The notes under the pieces: generated by a model
The model's input: only the letters and a program-made list of their open reading frames with translations
What the model was told of the DNA's origin: nothing
Database searches by the model: none
NCBI GenBank assembly: GCA_963920705.1
Contig: CAWUCO010000090.1
Coordinates: 496,001-560,000, forward strand
Source: Odiellus spinosus
Taxonomy: Eukaryota > Arthropoda > Arachnida > Opiliones > Phalangiidae
DNA length: 64,000 bases
Direction: 5' to 3'
In this document: piece after piece, positions 50,014 to 63,300 of the stretch
Position numbering within the stretch: position 1 is the stretch's first letter
Layout of the letters: each line of letters opens with the position of its first letter
Program-made: the position numbers and the translations under genes

Positions 50014-53000
50014 TCTTTCGAATGACTTTGTTTTTGTCTAAATTGCAAAATTGTGACAAATATAAAATTGGTTAAAATTAAGCAAAAACGCTTAAAAATC
50101 CAAGATTATTGGATTCAAATGGACACAAAACTTTTGATTTTTAAGCGATTTAGACAAAATTAAGACCACTTGAAAGAGCAAATATTGCTCTATCTTAAAA
50201 ACAAGAGTTTTGGAAAATCCGTTGAAAAACATGGAAAATATGGACAATTCAAAAAACATCTAATATCAAAAAGCGAATTTTGAAAATCTGAAATTTGACT
50301 ATTTTGATATTCTATGATTTCTTGAATTGGCCATATTTTTCTTGTTTTTCAACGGATTTTTGAAAACTCTTATTATTTAGACTGTCCATTAATTGCTCTT
50401 TAGAATGACTTTGGTTTTGTCTAAATTGCCAAAACGTGACAAATATAAAATTGGTTAAAATTAAGCAAAAACGCTTAAAAATCCAAGATAATTGGATTCA
50501 AATGGACACAAAACTTTTGAATTTTAAGCGATTTAGACAAAATTAAGACCACTCGAAAGACCAAATTTTGGTCTATCTAAAAAACAATAGTTTTGGAAAA
50601 TCCGTTGAAAAACAAGAAAAATATGGCCAATTCAAGAAATCATACAATATCAAAATAGTCAAATTTCAGATTTTAAAAATTCGCTTTTTGATATTAGATG
50701 TTTTTTGAATTGTCCATATTTTCCATGTTTTTCAACGGATTTTCCAAAACTCTTGTTTTTTAGATAGACCAATATTTGCTCTTTCGAGTGGTCTTAATTT
50801 TGTCTAAATCGCTTAAAATTCAAAAGTTTTGTGTCCATTTGAATCCAATAATCTTGGATTTTTAAGCGTTTTTGCTTAATTTTAACCAATTTTATATTTG
50901 TCACAATTTTGCAATTTAGACAAAACCAAAGTCATTCGAAAGAGCAAATAATGGACAGTCTAAATAATAAGAGTTTTCAAAAATCCGATGAAAAACAAGA
51001 AAAATATGGCCAATTCAAGAAATCATAGAATATCAAAATAGTCAAATTTCAGATTTTCAAAATTCGCTTTTTGATATTAGATGTTTTTTGAATTGTCCAT
51101 ATTTTTCTTGTTTTTCAACGGATTTTTGAAAACTCTTATTATTAAGACTGTCCTTTAATTGCTCTTTCGAATGACTTTGTTTTTGTCTAAATTGCAAAAT
51201 TGTGACAAATATAAAATTGGTTAAAATTAAGCAAAAACGCTTAAAAATCCAAGATTATTGGATTCAAATGGACACAAAACTTTTGATTTTTAAGCGATTT
51301 AGACAAAATTAAGACCACTCGAAAGAGCAAATATTGCTCTATCTAAAAAACAAGAGTTTTGGAAAATCCGTTGAAAAACATGGAAAATATGGACAATTCA
51401 AAAAACATCTAATATCAAAAAGCGAATTTTGAAAATCTGAAATTTGACTATTTTGATATTCTATGATTTCTTGAATTGGCCATATTTTTCTTGTTTTTCA
51501 ACGGACTTTTGAAAACTCTTATTATTTAGACTGTCCATTAATTGCTCTTTAGAATGACTTTGGTTTTGTCTAAATTGCCAAAACGTGACAAATATAAAAT
51601 TGTTTAAAATTAAGCAAAAACGCTTAAAAATCCAAGATTATTGGATTCAAATGGACACAAAACTTTTGAATTTTAAGCGATTTAGACAAAATTAAGACCT
51701 CTCGAAAGACCAAATTTTGGTCTATCTAAAAAACAATAGTTTTGGAAAATCCGTTGAAAAACAAGAAAAATATGGCCAATTCAAGAAATCATACAATATC
51801 AAAATAGTCAAATTTCAGATTTTAAAAATTCGCTTTTTGATATTAGATGTTTTTTGAATTGTCCATATTTTCCATGTTTTTCAACGGATTTTCCAAAACT
51901 CTTGTTTTTTAGATAGACCAATATTTGGTCTTTCGAGTGGTCTTAATTTTGTCTAAATCGCTTAAAATTCAAAAGTTTTGTGTCCATTTGAATCCAATAA
52001 TCTTGGATTTTTAAGCGTTTTTGCTTAATTTTAACCAATTTTATATTTGTCACAATTTTGCAATTTAGACAAAACCAAAGTCATTCGAAAGAGCAATTAA
52101 TGGACAGTCTAAATAATAAGAGTTTTCAAAAATCCGTTGAAAAACAAGAAAAATATGGCCAATTCAAGAAATCATAGAATATCAAAATAGTCAAATTTCA
52201 GATTTTCAAAATTCGCTTTTTGATATTAGATGTTTTTTGAATTGGCCATATTTTTCTTGTTTTTCAACGGATTTTTGAAAACTCTTATTATTAAGACTGT
52301 CCATTAATTGCTCTTTCGAATGACTTTGTTTTTGTCTAAATTGCAAAATTGTGACAAATATAAAATTGGTTAAAATTAAGCAAAAACGCTTAAAAATCCA
52401 AGATTATTGGATTCAAACGGACACAAAACTTTTGATTTTTAAGCGATTTAGACAAAATTAAGACCACTCGAAAGAGCAAATATTGGTCTATCAGAAAATC
52501 AAGAGTTTTGGAAAATCCGTTGAAAAACATGGAAAATATGGACAATTCAAAAAACATCTAATATCAAAAAGCGAATTTTTAAAATCTGAAATTTGACTAT
52601 TTTGATATTGTATGATTTCTTGAATTTGCCATATTTTTCTTGTTTTTCAACGGATTTTTGAAAACTCTTATTATTTAGACTGTCCATTAATTGCTCTTTC
52701 GAATGACTTTGGTTTTGTCTAAATTGCCAAAACGTGACAAATATAAAATTGGTTAAAATTAAGCAAAAACGCTGAAAAATCCAAGATTATTGGATTCAAA
52801 TGGACACAAAACTTTTGATTTTTAAGCGATTTAGACAAAATTAAGACCACTCGAAAGAGCAAATATTGGTCTATCTGAAAATCAAGAGTTTTGGAAAATC
52901 CGTTGAAAAACATGGAAAATATGGACAATTCAAAAAACATCTAATATCAAAAAGCGAATTTTGAAAATCTGAAATTTGACTATTTTGATATTGTATGATT

Positions 53001-53460
53001 TCTTGAATTTGCCATATTTTTCTTGTTTTTCAACGGATTTTTGAAAACTCTTATTATTTAGACTGTCCATTAATTGCTCTTTCGAATGACTTTGGTTTTG
53101 TCTAAATTGCCAAAACGTGACAAATATAAAATTGGTTAAAATTAAGCAAAAACGCTGAAAAATCCAAGATTATTGGATTCAAATGGACACAAAACTTTTG
53201 ATTTTTAAGCGATTTAGACAAAATTAAGACCACTCGAAAGAGCAAATATTGGTCTATCTGAAAATCAAGAGTTTTGGAAAATCCGTTGAAAAACATAGAA
53301 AATATGGACAATTCAAAAAACATCTAATATCAAAAAGCGAATTTTGAAAATCTGAAATTTGACTATTTTGATATTCTATGATTTCTTGAATTGGCCATAT
53401 TTTTCTTGTTTTTCAACGGATTTTCCAAAACTATTGTTTTTTAGATAGACCAAAATTTGG
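50014..53460. repeat. Distant copy of the 9575-12638 block plus one extra unit
   Basis: Unit starts and signs: 50014 ++, 50397 +-, 50780 --, 51163 ++, 51546 +-, 51929 --, 52312 ++, 52695 ++, 53078 ++. The first eight match 9575-12638 in order, orientation and rare variants. The unit carrying GAATTTGCC and CGCTGAAAAATCC appears once near 12.2-12.6 kb but twice here (markers at 52620/53003 and 52770/53153, offset 383), so one unit was gained here or lost there. Confidence 0.9.
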
Positions 53461-56400
53461 TCTTTCGAGTGGTCTTAATTTTGTCTAAATCGCTTAAAAT
53501 TCAAAAGTTTTGTGTCCATTTGAATCCAATAATCTTGGATTTTTAAGCGTTTTTGCTTAATTTTAACCAATTTTATATTTGTCACGTTTTGGCAATTTAG
53601 ACAAAACCAAAGTCATTCGAAAGAGCAATTAATGGACAGTCTAAATAATAAGAGTTTTCAAAAATCCGTTGAAAAACAAGAAAAATATGGCCAATTCAAG
53701 AAATCATAGAATATCAAAATAGTCAAATTTCAGATTTTCAAAATTCGCTTTTTGATATTAGATGTTTTTTGAATTGTCCATATTTTCCATGTTTTTCAAC
53801 GGATTTTCCAAAACTCTTGTTTTTTAGATAGACCAAAATTTGGTCTTTCGAGTGGTCTTAATTTTGTCTAAATCGCTTAAAAATCAAAAGTTTTGTGTCC
53901 ATTTGAATCCAATAATCTTGGATTTTTAAGCGTTTTTGCTTAATTTTAACCAATTTTATATTTGTCACAATTTTGCAATTTAGACAAAACCAAAGTCATT
54001 CGAAAGAGCAATTAATGGACAGTTTAAATAATAAGAGTTTTCAAAAATCCTTTGAAAAACATGGAAAATATGGACAATTCAAAAAACATCTAATATCAAA
54101 AAGCGAATTTTGAAAATCTGAAATTTGACTATTTTGATATTCTATGATTTCTTGAATTGCCCATATTTTTCTTGTTTTTCAACGGATTTTCCAAAACTCT
54201 TGTTTTTTAGATAGAGCAATGTTTGCTCTTTCGAGTGGTCTTAATTTTGTCTAAATCGCTTAAAAATCAAAAGTTTTGTGTCCATTTGAATCCAAGAATC
54301 TTGGATTTTTAAGCGTTTTTGCTTAATTTTAACCAATTTTATATTTGTCACAATTTTGCAATTTAGACAAAACCAAAGTCATTCGAAAGAGCAATTAATG
54401 GACAGTTTAAATAATAAGAGTTTTCAAAAATCCGTTGAAAAACATGGAAAATATGGACAATTCAAAAAACATCTAATATCAAAAAGCGAATTTTGAAAAT
54501 CTGAAATTTGACTATTTTGATATTCTATGATTTCTTGAATTGGTGATATTTTTCTTGTTTTTCAACGGATTTTTGAAAACTCTTATTATTTAGACTGTCC
54601 ATTAATTGCTCTTTCGAATGACTTTGGTTTTGTCTAAATTGCAAAATTGTGACAAATATAAAATTGGTTAAAATTAAGCAAAAACGCTTAAAAATCCAAG
54701 ATTATTGGATTCAAATGGACACAAAACTTTTGAATTTTAAGCGATTTAGACAAAATTAAGACCACTCGAAAGACCAAATTTTGGTCTATCTAAAAAACAA
54801 TAGTTTTGGAAAATCCGTTGAAAAACAAGAAAAATATGGCCAATTCAAGAAATCATAGAATATCAAAATAGTCAAATTTCAGATTTTCAAAATTCGCTTT
54901 TTGATATTAGATGTTTTTTGAATTGTCCATATTTTCCATATTTTTCAACGGATTTTCCAAAACTCTTGATTTTCAGATAGACCAATATTTGCTCTTTCGA
55001 GTGGTCTTAATTTTGTCTAAATCGCTTAAAAATCAAAAGTTTTGTGTCCATTTGAATCCAATAATCTTGGATTTTTAAGCGTTTTTGCTTAATTTTAACC
55101 AATTTTATATTTGTCACAATTTTGCAATTTAGACAAAACCAAAGTCATTCGAAAGAGCAATTAATGGACAGTTTAAATAATAAGAGTTTTCAAAAATCCG
55201 TTGAAAAACATGGAAAATATGGACAATTCAAAAAACATCTAATATCAAAAAGCGAATTTTGAAAATCTGAAATTTGACTATTTTGATATTGTATGATTTC
55301 TTGAATTGGCCATATTTTTCTTGTTTTTCAACGGATTTTCCAAAACTATTGTTTTTTAGATAGACCAAAATTTGGTCTTTCGAGTGGTCTTAATTTTGTC
55401 TAAATCGCTTAAAATTCAAAAGTTTTGTGTCCATTTGAATCCAATAATCTTGGATTTTTAAGCGTTTTTGCTTAATTTTAACCAATTTTATATTTGTCAC
55501 AATTTTGCAATTTAGACAAAACCAAAGTCATTCGAAAGAGCAATTAATGGACAGTCTAAATAATAAGAGTTTTCAAAAATCCGTTGAAAAACAAGAAAAA
55601 TATGGCCAATTCAAGAAATCATAGAATATCAAAATTGTCAAATTTCAGATTTTCGAAATTCGCTTTTTGATATTAGATGTTTTTTGAATTGTCCATATTT
55701 TCCATGTTTTTCAACTGATTTTCCAAAACTCTTGATTTTCAGATAGACCAATATTTGCTCTTTCGAGTGGTCTTAATTTTGTCTAAATCGCTTAAAAATC
55801 AAAAGTTTTGTGTCCATTTGAATCAAATAATCTTGGATTTTTAAGCGTTTTTGCTTAATTTTAACCAATTTTATATTTGTCACAATTTTGCAATTTAGAC
55901 AAAAACAAAGTCATTCGAAAGAGCAATTAATGGACAGTCTTAATAATAAGAGTTTTCAAAAATCCGTTGAAAAACAAGAAAAATATGGCCAATTCAAAAA
56001 ACATCTAATATCAAAAAGCGAATTTTGAAAATCTGAAATTTGACTATTTTGATATTGTATGATTTCTTGAATTGTCCATATTTTCCATGTTTTTCAACGG
56101 ATTTTCCAAAACTCTTGTGTTTTAGATAGACCAATATTTGCTCTTTCGAGTGGTCTTAATTTTGTCTAAATCGCTTAAAATTCAAAAGTTTTGTGTCCAT
56201 TTGAATCCAATAATCTTGGATTTTTAAGCGTTTTTCCTTAATTTTAACCAATTTTATATTTGTCACAATTTTGCAATTTAGACAAAACCAAAGTCATTCG
56301 AAAGAGCAATTAATGGACAGTCTAAATAATAAGAGTTTTCAAAAATCCGTTGAAAAACAAGAAAAATGTGGACAATTCAAGAAATCATAGAATATCAAAA

Positions 56401-57290
56401 TAGTCAAATTTCAGATTTTCAAAATTCGCTTTTTGATATTAGATGTTTTTTGAATTGGCCATATTTTTCTTGTTTTTCAACGGATTTTTGAAAACTCTTG
56501 ATTTTCAGATAGACCAATATTTGCTCTTTCGAGTGGTCTTAATTTTGTCTAAATCGCTTAAAAATCAAAAGTTTTGTGTCCATTTGAATCAAATAATCTT
56601 GGATTTTTAAGCGTTTTTGCTTAATTTTAACCAATTTTATATTTGTCACAATTTTGCAATTTAGACAAAAACAAAGTCATTCGAAAGAGCAATTAATGGA
56701 CAGTCTTAATAATAAGAGTTTTCAAAAATCCGTTGAAAAACAAGAAAAATATGGCCAATTCAAAAAACATCTAATATCAAAAAGCGAATTTTGAAAATCT
56801 GAAATTTGACTATTTTGATATTGTATGATTTCTTGAATTGTCCATATTTTCCATGTTTTTCAACGGATTTTCCAAAACTCTTGTGTTTTAGATAGACCAA
56901 TATTTGCTCTTTCGAGTGGTCTTAATTTTGTCTAAATCGCTTAAAATTCAAAAGTTTTGTGTCCATTTTAATCCAATAATCTTGGATTTTTAAGCGTTTT
57001 TCCTTAATTTTAACCAATTTTATATTTGTCACAATTTTGCAATTTAGACAAAACCAAAGTCATTCGAAAGAGCAATTAATGGACAGTCTAAATAATAAGA
57101 GTTTTCAAAAATCCGTTGAAAAACAAGAAAAATGTGGACAATTCAAGAAATCATAGAATATCAAAATAGTAAAATTTCAGATTTTCAAAATTCGCTTTTT
57201 GATATTAGATGTTTTTTGAATTGGCCATATTTTTCTTGTTTTTCAACGGATTTTTGAAAACTCTTATTATTAAGACTGTCCATTAATTTC
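53461..57290. repeat. Satellite units 141-150, A mostly in minus orientation
   Basis: Unit starts and signs: 53461 --, 53844 -+, 54227 -+, 54610 +-, 54993 -+, 55376 --, 55759 -+, 56142 --, 56525 -+, 56908 --. Nine of ten A modules are minus. The segment from 53078 to about 56141 is repeated at +4213 bp. Units 55759-56524 and 56525-57290 are a 766-bp dimer repeat (GAATCAAATAATC at 55820 and 56586; TTTTTCCTTAATTTT at 56231 and 56997). Near 56494 AAAACTCTTGATTTTC is an n/r arm hybrid. Confidence 0.88.
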
Positions 57291-60200
57291 TCTTTCGAAT
57301 GACTTTGTTTTTGTCTAAATTGCAAAATTGTGACAAATATAAAATTGGTTAAAATTAAGCAAAAACGCTTAAAAATCCAAGATTATTGGATTCAAATGGA
57401 CACAAAACTTTTGATTTTTAAGCGATTTAGACAAAATTAAGACCACTCGAAAGAGCAAATATTGGTCTATCTGAAAATCAAGAGTTTTGGAAAATCCGTT
57501 GAAAAACATGGAAAATATGGACAATTCAAAAAACATCTAATATCAAAAAGCGAATTTTGAAAATCTGAAATTTGACTATTTTGATATTCTATGATTTCTT
57601 GAATTGGCCATATTTTTCTTGTTTTTCAACGGATTTTCCAAAACTATTGTTTTTTAGATAGACCAAAATTTGGTCTTTCGAGTGGTCTTAATTTTGTCTA
57701 AATCGCTTAAAATTCAAAAGTTTTGTGTCCATTTGAATCCAATAATCTTGGATTTTTAAGCGTTTTTGCTTAATTTTAACCAATTTTATATTTGTCACGT
57801 TTTGGCAATTTAGACAAAACCAAAGTCATTCGAAAGAGCAATTAATGGACAGTCTAAATAATAAGAGTTTTCAAAAATCCGTTGAAAAACAAGAAAAATA
57901 TGGCCAATTCAAGAAATCATAGAATATCAAAATAGTCAAATTTCAGATTTTCAAAATTCGCTTTTTGATATTAGATGTTTTTTGAATTGTCCATATTTTC
58001 CATGTTTTTCAACGGATTTTCCAAAACTCTTGTTTTTTAGATAGACCAAAATTTGGTCTTTCGAGTGGTCTTAATTTTGTCTAAATCGCTTAAAATTCAA
58101 AAGTTTTGTGTCCATTTGAATCCAATAATCTTGGATTTTTAAGCGTTTTTGTTTAATTTTAACCAATTTTATATTTGTCACAATTTTGCAATTTAGACAA
58201 AACCAAAGTCATTCGAAAGAGCAATTAATGGACAGTTTAAATAATAAGAGTTTTCAAAAATCCGTTGAAAAACATGGAAAATATGGACAATTCAAAAAAC
58301 ATCTAATATCAAAAAGCGAATTTTGAAAATCTTAAATTTGACTATTTTGATATTCTATGATTTCTTGAATTGGCCATATTTTTCTTGTTTTTCAACGGAT
58401 TTTCCAAAACTCTTGTTTTTTAGATAGAGCAATATTTGCTCTTTCGAGTGGTCTTAATTTTGTCTAAATCGCTTAAAAATCAAAAGTTTTGTGTCCATTT
58501 GAATCCAATAATCTTGGATTTTTAAGCGTTTTTGCTTAATTTTAACCAATTTTATATTTGTCACAATTTTGCAATTTAGACAAAACCAAAGTCATTCGAA
58601 AGAGCAATTAATGGACAGTTTAAATAATAAGAGTTTTCAAAAATCCGTTGAAAAACATGGAAAATATGGACAATTCAAAAAACATCTAATATCAAAAAGC
58701 GAATTTTGAAAATCTGAAATTTGACTATTTTGATATTCTATGATTTCTTGAATTGGCCATATTTTTCTTGTTTTTCAACGGATTTTTGAAAACTCTTATT
58801 ATTTAGACTGTCCATTAATTGCTCTTTCGAATGACTTTGGTTTTGTCTAAATTGCAAAATTGTGACAAATATAAAATTGGTTAAAATTAAGCAAAAACGC
58901 TTAAAAATCCAAGATTATTGGATTCAAATGGACACAAAACGTTTGAATTTTAAGCGATTTAGACAAAATTAAGACCACTCGAAAGACCAAATTTTGGTCT
59001 ATCTAAAAAACAATAGTTTTGGAAAATCCGTTGAAAAACAAGAAAAATATGGCCAATTCAAGAAATCATAGAATATCAAAATAGTCAAATTTCAGATTTT
59101 CAAAATTCGCTTTTTGATATTAGATGTTTTTTGAATTGTCCATATTTTCCATGTTTTTCAACGGATTTTCCAAAACTCTTGATTTTCAGATAGACCAATA
59201 TTTGCTCTTTCCAGTGGTCTTAATTTTGTCTAAATCGCTTAAAAATCAAAAGTTTTGTGTCCATTTGAATCCAATAATCTTGGATTTTTAAGCGTTTTTG
59301 CTTAATTTTAACCAATTTTATATTTGTCACAATTTTGCAATTTAGACAAAACCAAAGTCATTCGAAAGAGCAATTAATGGACAGTTTAAATAATAAGAGT
59401 TTTCAAAAATCCGTTGAAAAACATTGAAAATATGGACAATTCAAAAAACATCTAATATCAAAAAGCGAATTTTGAAAATCTGAAATTTGACTATTTTGAT
59501 ATTGTATGATTTCTTGAATTGGCCATATTTTTCTTGTTTTTAAACGGATTTTCCAAAACTCTTGTTTTTTAGATAGAGCAATATTTGCTCTTTCGAGTGG
59601 TCTTAATTTTGTCTAAATCGCTTAAAAATCAAAAGTTTTGTGTCCATTTGAATCCAATAATCTTGGATTTTTAAGCGTTTTTGCTTAATTTTAACCAATT
59701 TTATATTTGTCACAATTTTGCAATTTAGACAAAACCAAAGTCATTCGAAAGAGCAATTAATGGACAGTCTAAATAATAAGAGTTTTCAAAAATCCGTTGA
59801 AAAACAAGAAAAATAAGGCCAATTCAAGAAATCATAGAATATCAAAATAGTCAAATTTCAGATTTTCGAAATTCGCTTTTTGATATTAGATGTTTTTTGA
59901 ATTGTCCATATTTTCCATGTTTTTCAACTGATTTTCCAAAACTCTTGATTTTCAGATAGACCAATATTTGCTCTTTCGAGTGGTCTTAATTTTGTCTAAA
60001 TCGCTTAAAAATCAAAAGTTTTGTGTCCATTTGAATCAAATAATCTTGGATTTTTAAGCGTTTTTGCTTAATTTTAACCAATTTTATATTTGTCACAATT
60101 TTGCAATTTAGACAAAAACAAAGTCATTCGAAAGAGCAATTAATGGACAGTCTTAATAATAAGAGTTTTCAAAAATCCGTTGAAAAACAAGAAAAATATG

Positions 60201-60354
60201 GCCAATTCAAAAAACATCTAATATCAAAAAGCGAATTTTGAAAATCTGAAATTTGACTATTTTGATATTCTATGATTTCTTGAATTGTCCACATTTTTCT
60301 TGTTTTTCAACGGATTTTTGAAAACTCTTATTATTTAGACTGTCCATTAATTGC
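57291..60354. repeat. Second copy of an eight-unit block, offset 4213 bp
   Basis: Unit starts and signs: 57291 ++, 57674 --, 58057 -+, 58440 -+, 58823 +-, 59206 -+, 59589 --, 59972 -+. The same eight pairs occur from 53078, exactly 11 units earlier. Shared markers include GTCACGTTTTGGC (about 53581 and 57794), TTTTCGAAATTCGC, TTTTCAACTGATTTTCC and GAATCAAATAATC. Private changes here include CTTTCCAGTGGTC at 59206, ACATTGAAAATATGG and TTTTTAAACGGATT. Confidence 0.9.
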
Positions 60355-63300
60355 TCTTTCGAATGACTTTGGTTTTGTCTAAATTGCAAAATTGTGACAA
60401 ATATAAAATTGGTTAAAATTAAGCAAAAACGCTTAAAAATCCAAGATTATTGGATTCAAATGGACACAAAACTTTTGAATTTTAAGCGATTTAGACAAAA
60501 TTATGACCACTCGAAAGAGCAAATATTGGTCTATCTAAAAAACAAGAGTTTTGGAAAATCCGTTGAAAAACATGGAAAATATGGACAATTCAAAAAACAT
60601 CTAATATCAAAAAGCGAATTTTTAAAATCTGAAATTTGACTATTTTGATCTTGTATGATTTCTTGAATTGGCCATATTTTTCTTGTTTTTCAACGGATTT
60701 TCCAAAACTATTGTTTTTTAGATAGACCAAAATTTGGTCTTTCGAGTGGTCTTAATTTTGTCTAAATCGCTTAAAATTCAAAAGTTTTGTGTCCATTTGA
60801 ATCCAATAATCTTGGATTTTTAAGCGTTTTTGCTTAATTTTAACCAATTTTATATTTGTCACGTTTTGGCAATTTAGACAAAACCAAAGTCATTCGAAAG
60901 AGCAATTAATGGACAGTCTAAATACTAAGAGTTTTCAAAAATCCGTTGAAAAACAAGAAAAATATGGCCAATTCAAGAAATCATAGAATATCAAAATAGT
61001 CAAATTTCAGATTTTCAAAATTCGCTTTTTGATATTAGATGTTTTTTGAATTGGCCATATTTTCCATGTTTTTCAACGGATTTTCCAAAACTCTTGTTTT
61101 TTAGATAGACCAAAATTTGGTCTTTCGAGTGGTCTTAATTTTGTCTAAATCGCTTAAAAATCAAAAGTTTTGTGTCCATTTGAATCCAATAATCTTGGAT
61201 TTTTAAGCGTTTTTGCTTAATTTTAACCAATTTTATATTTGTCACATTTTTGCAATTTAGACAAAACCAAAGTCATTCGAAAGAGCAATTAATGGACAGT
61301 TTAAATAATAAGAGTTTTCAAAAATCCGTTGAAAAACATGGAAAATATGGACAATTCAAAAAACATCTAATATCAAAAAGCGAATTTTGAAAATCTGAAA
61401 TTTGACTATTTTGATATTCTATGATTTCTTGAATTGGCCATATTTTTCTTGTTTTTCAACGGATTTTTGAAAACTCTTATTATTTAGACTGTCCATTAAT
61501 TGCTCTTTCGAATGACTTTGGTTTTGTCTAAATTGCAAAATTGTGACAAATATAAAATTGGTTAAAATTAAGCAAAAACGCTTAAAAATCCAAGATTATT
61601 GGATTCAAATGGACACAAAACTTTTGAATTTTAAGCGATTTAGACAAAATTAAGACCACGCGAAAGAGCAAATATTGCTCTATCTAAAAAACAAGAGTTT
61701 TGGAAAATCCGTTGAAAAACAAGAAAAATATGGCCAATTCAAGAAATCATACAATATCAAAATAGTCAAATTTCAGATTTTCAAAATTCGCTTTTTGATA
61801 TTAGATGTTTTTTGAATTGTCCATATGTTCCATGTTTTTCAACGGATTTTTGAAAACTCTTATTATTTAAACTGTCCATTAATTGCTCTTTCGAATGACT
61901 TTGGTTTTGTCTAAATTGCAAAATTGTGACAAATATAAAATTGGTTAAAATTAAGCAAAAACGCTTAAAAATCCAAGATTATTGGATTCAAATGGACACA
62001 AAACTTTTGAATTTTAAGCGATTTAGACAAAATTAAGACCACTCGAAAGAGCAAATATTGGTCTATCTAAAAAACAATAGTTTTGGAAAATCCGTTGAAA
62101 AACATGGCAAATATGGACAATTCAAAAAACATCTAATATCAAAAAGCGAATTTTGAAAATCTGAAATTTGACTATTTTGATATTGTATGATTTCTTGAAT
62201 AGGCCATATTTTTCTTGTTTTTCAACGGATTTTCCAAAACTATTGTTTTTTAGATAGACCAAAATTTGGTCTTTCGAGTGGTCTTAATTTTGTCTAAATC
62301 GCTTAAAATTCAAAAGTTTTGTGTCCATTTGAATCCAATAATCTTGGATTTTTAAGCGTTTTTGCTTAATTTTAACCAATTTTATATTTGTCACAATTTT
62401 GCAATTTAGACAAAACCAAAGTCATTCGAAAGAGCAATTAATGGACAGTCTAAATAATAAGTGTTTTCAAAAATCCGTTGAAAAACAAGAAAAATATGGC
62501 CAATTCAAGAAATCATACAATATCAAAATAGTCAAATTTCAGATTTTCAAAATTCGCTTTTTGATATTAGATGTTTTTTGAATTGTCCATATTTTCCATG
62601 TTTTTCAACGGATTTTTGAAAACTCTTATTATTTAAACTGTCCATTAATTGCTCTTTCGAATGACTTTGGTTTTGTCTAAATTGCAAAATTGTGACAAAT
62701 ATAAAATTGGCTAAAATAAAGCAAAAACGCTTAAAAATCCAAGATTATTGGATTCAAATGGACACAAAACTTTTGATTTTTAAGCGATTTAGACAAAATT
62801 AAGACCACTCGAAAGAGCAAATATTGGTCTATCTAAAAAACAATAGTTTTGGAAAATCCGTTGAAAAACAAGAAAAATATGGCCAATTCAAGAAATCATA
62901 GAATATCAAAATAGTCAAATTTCAGATTTTCAAAATTCGCTTTTTGATATTAGATGTTTTTTGAATTGTCCATATTTTCCATGTTTTTCAACGGATTTTC
63001 CAAAACTCTTGATTTTCAGATAGACCAATATTTGCTCTTTCCAGTGGTCTTAATTTTGTCTAAATCGCTTAAAAATCAAAAGTTTTGTGTCCATTTGAAT
63101 CCAATAATCTTGGATTTTTAAGCGTTTTTGCTTAATTTTAACCAATTTTATATTTGTCACAATTTTGCAATTTAGACAAAACCAAAGTCATTCGAAAGAG
63201 CAATTAATGGACAGTTTAAATAATAAGAGTTTTCAAAAATCCGTTGAAAAACATTGAAAATATGGACAATTCAAAAAACATCTAATATCAAAAAGCGAAT

